A stretch of DNA of 33,934 bases from an uncultured Campylobacter sp. (lineage in GTDB: Bacteria > Campylobacterota > Campylobacteria > Campylobacterales > Campylobacteraceae), in assembly GCA_900539505.1 (NCBI GenBank), contig UQCL01000017.1, positions 1 through 33,934 on the forward strand, given 5' to 3'. The notes beneath the pieces were generated by a model, which did not search any database, was not told the DNA's origin, and worked only from the letters and a program-made list of their open reading frames with translations. Below are positions 30,482 to 33,934 of this stretch, in pieces. A program made the position numbers and the translations under genes. Each line of letters opens with the position of its first letter. Position 1 is the stretch's first letter.

Positions 30482-31462
30482 ATGAACGAAATTTTAGAGC
30501 GAATTTACGAAATAGAAAACCTCGCCGAACTAGAAATTTTTCTGCGCGCCCAGGATCAAATTTTAATCCGCGAGCGGCTGCTGGGCGAATTTGACCGCTA
30601 CGCCTTTTATAAAAACGCTAGCGAGTGGAACAGGGCCGTTAAAATTTGCGAATGCCTAGCGATCGTAGGCTGGGGCGAGCGCGAGAGCTTGGAGGCGCTG
30701 CGCGGGAAATTCTACAACGGCTATGCGATGACCTATTTTTTAAATGCGCACGGCGAGCCGCGCTTTGTAGAAGCTATGTGGTCGAAACGCAAAACGGGGC
30801 TTACGATGCAAGACGGCGATACGTTTTTTCACGAAAGCCCGGATGCGGCGGGCAAAACGCTCGCACGCCCCGTAAAAGAGGACATTTGTGACCTCAAGCT
30901 AAACAGCCAGCGCAACTGGATAGCCAAAAATCCGGTCCGCATCACGCGCGCTATCAGCAACTGCTACGAAAACTCGCGCGCCGTGATAGAAAGCCTATTT
31001 GAGGATCTACAACCGGCGCTAAATGTCAAAATGCGCCCCGAAATTTACGGCTGCGCGATCAACTACATCAAGCTATCGTGCGCATTTAGCTTCTCGGATC
31101 ACGGCTGCAAAACAAACTACATCATCGCGCCCGATAAGCCGCGCCTAAGCTCGCAGCGCGCCTGGGAGCTGATACACGAAATGATGAGCGAGGAGCAGAG
31201 GCGCGCGGGCGGTTACTATCTGCGAAATAGATTTGAGTATTCGCCGTTTAGAAAAGATACGGGCAAAACGGGCGCGCTGATACATTTCGAGCGCGAGTTT
31301 AGCGAGCTAGCGCCCATGGAGCAAAAGCGAAAGATGGGCGAATATTTTTTGACGGCGCTAAAGCAGATCGCGCAAAAGCAAAGCAAGCTTGAGTATGATT
31401 TCGCCGCGATGATAGAGGATTTTGGTAAAATTTTAGGCGAGTGGACGGCGGCTGAAATTTAG
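30482..31462 (+). CDS. Hypothetical soluble protein
   Basis: 326 residues, no signal peptide or TM, mixed alpha/beta. I do not recognise the family. Notable segments are IVGWGERESLEAL, a cysteine-containing centre (YGCAINYIKLSCAFSF) and a helical C-terminus. AAGGG lies about seven bases from the ATG. It immediately precedes the immunity-like cluster (31.6-33.8 kb) on the same strand and may belong to it. Confidence 0.65.
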   Translation: MNEILERIYEIENLAELEIFLRAQDQILIRERLLGEFDRYAFYKNASEWNRAVKICECLAIVGWGERESLEALRGKFYNGYAMTYFLNAHGEPRFVEAMWSKRKTGLTMQDGDTFFHESPDAAGKTLARPVKEDICDLKLNSQRNWIAKNPVRITRAISNCYENSRAVIESLFEDLQPALNVKMRPEIYGCAINYIKLSCAFSFSDHGCKTNYIIAPDKPRLSSQRAWELIHEMMSEEQRRAGGYYLRNRFEYSPFRKDTGKTGALIHFEREFSELAPMEQKRKMGEYFLTALKQIAQKQSKLEYDFAAMIEDFGKILGEWTAAEI

Positions 31463-31585
31463 CGCCCGTCGGCGCGGCGCTTTAAAACACATCGACGGTG
31501 TGCAAATCCGCGCGTAAATTTAAACGCCTTGCGCAAATCGTGAAATTTCACTAAAATTTTAAAATCAAATTTTAAAGGATAGTTG

Positions 31586-32481
31586 ATGAAGCAGATCACG
31601 ATGCAGGAGGCTTTGGACGCGGTTAGCGAGCGCTACTGCAAAGGCCATCACTACGAAAACGTAGCACTCACCGATGAGATGGTGCGCCGCATCTGCGAGG
31701 TAAAAAGCCTCGTAAATATGGGCTTTATAGCCACAGCGATTACGGATGCGGCACTAGAGCATCTAGCCACGCTGCCGAAGCTTGCGTATCTGTTTTTGCA
31801 AGATAGCGATAAGATAAGCGGCGAGGGGTTTAGATACTTTGCGGCACACGCCAGCTCGAACACATCGGCATCGAAAACGTCAGCATCACGGACGAGGGGC
31901 TAAAAGCGATCGTGCAAATCCCGAAGCTAAAATCGCTGCGCCTGGTCAATTCGCGCGTGAGCTTTGCGGGGCTGCTAGCCGCGGCGGATACGAAAATCCA
32001 GTTTTATCTAGACGGCGGGCGCTTTAGTAAGGAGCAAATTGCAGAGTTTGAGCAGGCGCAAAGAGACGCCGCAAAGAGCAAAAAGAAGCTTGATCCGCAG
32101 GACGCTGCGGCGGCGCAGAGTGCGCTTTTAGAATTTTTTGCGGCGATGAGCGAATGGGAGAAATTTGCCACATCGCGAATTGATGACGCAGACGACGGCG
32201 AGGTGCAGCGCAGGTGCGACGAGCTCTTTGCGCGCTACTGCACGCCCGTTAGGCGCAGCGGCTTCCGCCCCGAGGGTATTTCGTTTTCGATGGCGGAGGG
32301 CGGTACCTACGGCGGATACGAGCTAACGGACGCCGAATGCGAGAGCAAAAATAAAATTTACATCTACGCCAAGGACGAACACGGCTTTGCGCGCCGCTTC
32401 CTGCTCGTACGCAAGGACGGACGCTGGCTCGTAGATAAGTGCCAAGGTATGAGCGGCTCCTGGAAAAACCGCGGGCTGTAA
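31586..32481 (+). pseudogene. LRR + NTF2-like immunity-type gene, broken by a one-base deletion
   Basis: Two open frames meet at about 31850. Frame one starts at ATG 31586 (AAAGGA upstream) and carries leucine-rich-repeat text (TDAALEHLATLPKLAYLFL). It runs on as nonsense (SSNTSASKTSAS). In the other frame, LRR text resumes at 31852 (QLEHIGIENVSITDEGLK), then IPKLKSLRLVNS. One extra C near 31850-31852 (CC for CCC) would rejoin them into a 298-residue protein. The C-terminal 115 residues (LLEFFAAMSEWEKF, then RRFLLVRKDGRWLVDK) resemble NTF2-fold immunity proteins of polymorphic-toxin systems. Either a true pseudogene or an assembly error. Confidence 0.7.
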
Positions 32482-32605
32482 ATTTGAGCGCAAAATGGGG
32501 TTTAAATTTCATCTGCGGCGCGATCGCAGAGATGAAATTTTATCCTTCCGCAAGCGCAGCGATAAAATTTCATCGGCGCTGTGAAAACAAAGACAAAGAG
32601 GATAA

Positions 32606-33178
32606 ATGAGCGGTAAAATTTCTGCGTACGACGCGCACGGCGATCAAAGAAAGGCGCGAATGAAAAGGCGATTTTTCTCCGAGCTGGGCGGCTTCGTGAT
32701 AAAGGGTCCTCGCGCGCTATCTGGATGAGCACGGGCTTGCGAGCGGCGCGTTCTTGCTTATTTTACGCAGACCGAGCACGGGAGCGCAGTCACAGAAGGG
32801 GGCATCGCAGTGCCGATATCGGGCGTTCGCAGCGATTATTACGATTTTGCGGTTACCGCGGGCGAGGAGAGCGAGGAGATATTCGCACAAAACGAAGCGA
32901 AAATCATCTCTCGCGGCTGGGTTTTTCACTCCTCGGGCACGCTAAAGATCGTAGGCATCGGCTATTTTAAAGATATGAGCCGCATTAGCGAGCAAAACAG
33001 CCTGAGTTTTCGCGTAAAGCGCGGTCGGTACAGCTTGGAAATTTTAGGCGGATACCGAGGCGCAAATTTTAGCGGCGCGCCCGCTCCATGCGACGATACG
33101 CCAGTTTTTCATCTGCGGCTTATGCTTTCTGCCGAGTCCAAATTTAGCGGTGATTTGGAAACGTCATTTTATTTTTAG
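32606..33178 (+). pseudogene. Unknown, possibly immunity-type gene with two compensating indels
   Basis: An ATG with GAGGA opens MSGKISAYDAHG and stops at 32726. Text resumes in a shifted frame as RYLDEHGLASGAFL (32715-32756) and then back in the first frame as AYFTQTEHGSAVTEGG through to a stop at 33176-33178. Removing one G in GGG (32704-32706) and restoring one G near 32756 gives one continuous 190-residue protein. The part after 32756 is well formed (VGIGYFKD, YSLEILGGY) and beta-rich. I cannot name the family. Position between an NTF2-like and a SMI1-like gene suggests an immunity protein (inference). Confidence 0.65.
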
Positions 33179-33281
33179 CAGAATTTATAAAATTTCGCGT
33201 AAAATTTCTCTTTTTATGCGCGGCGGGCAGGCAAAATTTTATAAATTTAGCCGCATTTAACCGCTGCGCCGAGCAAAATGC

Positions 33282-33287
33282 TATAAT
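33282..33287 (+). promoter_or_regulatory. -10 box for the SMI1-like gene
   Basis: TATAAT preceded by GC, with an implied start near 33294 and GGGAGG at 33302-33307. No clear -35. Confidence 0.5.
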
Positions 33288-33311
33288 CGGCGCCAAATTA
33301 CGGGAGGCGAG

Positions 33312-33839
33312 ATGGTTTTTGACGAACTTATGGACGCGCCGGCGCAAAACGGCTGGCAGATACGGCGCGGGGATGAAATTTGCCCGCCGCAAAGCGAATT
33401 TTTAGGCGGCAGATTTAAAAATTTAAGCGAAGATTTTTACCGCTTCGTTTGCTCTTTTGAGACTTTGCATGACGCTGCGGACGCCGTTTGGTTCGTATCC
33501 GCCAGGGATTATGCATCGCCAAGCGCGGACGAGGCGGAATTTCGCTACGGAGATTTTGAAAAAGACAGCCTGGAGTGCGCGGCTAACGATGCGCAAAGAG
33601 CCGCCGTGAGCGCGTTTTGGAGCGGGTGCTTGCCGTTTTTGTTTTCGGTCAGGGGCGAGCGCTGCTTTGCGGGCATCCTCACGCAGGGCGCAGACGCGGG
33701 CAGGATCGTATTCGGCGCGGAACCGATCTACGAGGATGCCCTACTCATCGCGCAAAGCTTCGAGGAGTTTATCGCCCTATTCCTTGCCGCGCTCACAGAC
33801 AAAAACGCCGCAAAATATCCGTTTTCTTGTTTTGTATAA
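33312..33839 (+). CDS. SMI1/KNR4-like (SUKH) immunity-type protein
   Basis: 175 residues, cytosolic. The C-terminal part AFWSGCLPFLFSVRGERCFAG (from about 101) followed by IVFGAEPIYEDALLIAQSFEEFIALFL has the SMI1/KNR4 order of strand, short turn and closing helix, where such proteins read ...G.VV......E...IA.SF.EFL. SUKH proteins protect bacteria against nuclease toxins of contact-dependent or type VI systems. No matching toxin lies in the window. GGGAGG is four bases from the ATG. Complete, 48 bases before the adapter junction. Confidence 0.7.
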   Translation: MVFDELMDAPAQNGWQIRRGDEICPPQSEFLGGRFKNLSEDFYRFVCSFETLHDAADAVWFVSARDYASPSADEAEFRYGDFEKDSLECAANDAQRAAVSAFWSGCLPFLFSVRGERCFAGILTQGADAGRIVFGAEPIYEDALLIAQSFEEFIALFLAALTDKNAAKYPFSCFV

Positions 33840-33887
33840 CGTAGAATTTACTTGGATAATTTTAAGCTTAGTATAACTGCTTTAACC

Positions 33888-33934
33888 CTGTCTCTTATAC
33901 ACATCTCCGAGCCCACGAGACTACGCTGCATCTC
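33888..33934 (+). other. Illumina Nextera adapter (sequencing artefact)
   Basis: CTGTCTCTTATACACATCT (33888-33906) is the Tn5 mosaic end used in Nextera libraries. It continues directly into the read-2 primer part CCGAGCCCACGAGAC (33907-33921), an 8-base index TACGCTGC (33922-33929) and ATCTC, the start of the P7 flow-cell side. The organism's own sequence ends at 33887. Confidence 0.97.

Noticed and set aside
33888..33906. Tn5/IS50 mosaic end suggesting a transposon
   Set aside because: It runs straight into Illumina primer, index and P7 sequence, so it is library adapter and not a biological insertion.

Overview
The window reads as chromosomal DNA of a Campylobacterota species, most likely a Campylobacter. 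The evidence is a futalosine-pathway menaquinone enzyme (MqnD), the gene order recA-eno-small coiled-coil membrane protein-AMIN glycoprotein, the block dnaG / TPR protein / rnhA / rnc / aroC, the pair ilvE-SPFH protein, and a periplasmic protein carrying seven PglB-type N-glycosylation sequons. Base composition is GC-richer than C. jejuni, and AAATTT hexamers are very frequent. This would fit a C. gracilis-like oral species, but that species guess is inference only. No rRNA, tRNA, CRISPR array or intact insertion sequence was seen.

Layout. 0-2.4 kb: murB and mqnD on the minus strand. 2.6-7.6 kb: a tightly packed plus-strand operon of recA, eno, an FtsB/DivIC-like protein, a CgpA-like AMIN glycoprotein and a nitroreductase. 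7.9-13.4 kb: an accessory, partly decayed stretch with an O-methyltransferase, two convergent paralogous four-cysteine envelope proteins, a lipoprotein, two multi-TM proteins of one architecture, and remnants of further copies. 13.4-18.8 kb (minus): a GNAT protein with large low-complexity inserts, then aroC, rnc, rnhA and a LapB-like TPR protein. 18.9-31.5 kb (plus): dnaG, a PP-loop tRNA-thiolation-type enzyme, an AT-rich fertility-inhibition-like gene, an AI-2E-family permease, a YgbA-family gene, a protein with three repeats, mobA, pldA, ilvE, an SPFH protein, hisIE and a hypothetical gene. 31.6-33.8 kb: a cluster that looks like orphan immunity genes (LRR+NTF2-like, one unknown, SMI1/KNR4-like), two of them broken by one-base indels. 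The last 47 bases are Illumina Nextera adapter, so the contig end is a sequencing artefact.

The most unusual feature is shared by unrelated genes. DnaG, HisIE, PldA, RNase III, the GNAT protein, the FtsB-like protein and the AMIN protein all carry long low-complexity, Asn/Ser/Ala/Gln/Gly-rich segments inserted between domains or added at ends. They are written in recurring AAATT-containing DNA words, and in the GNAT gene partly as clean 27-bp tandem units. This suggests a lineage-wide in-frame expansion process.
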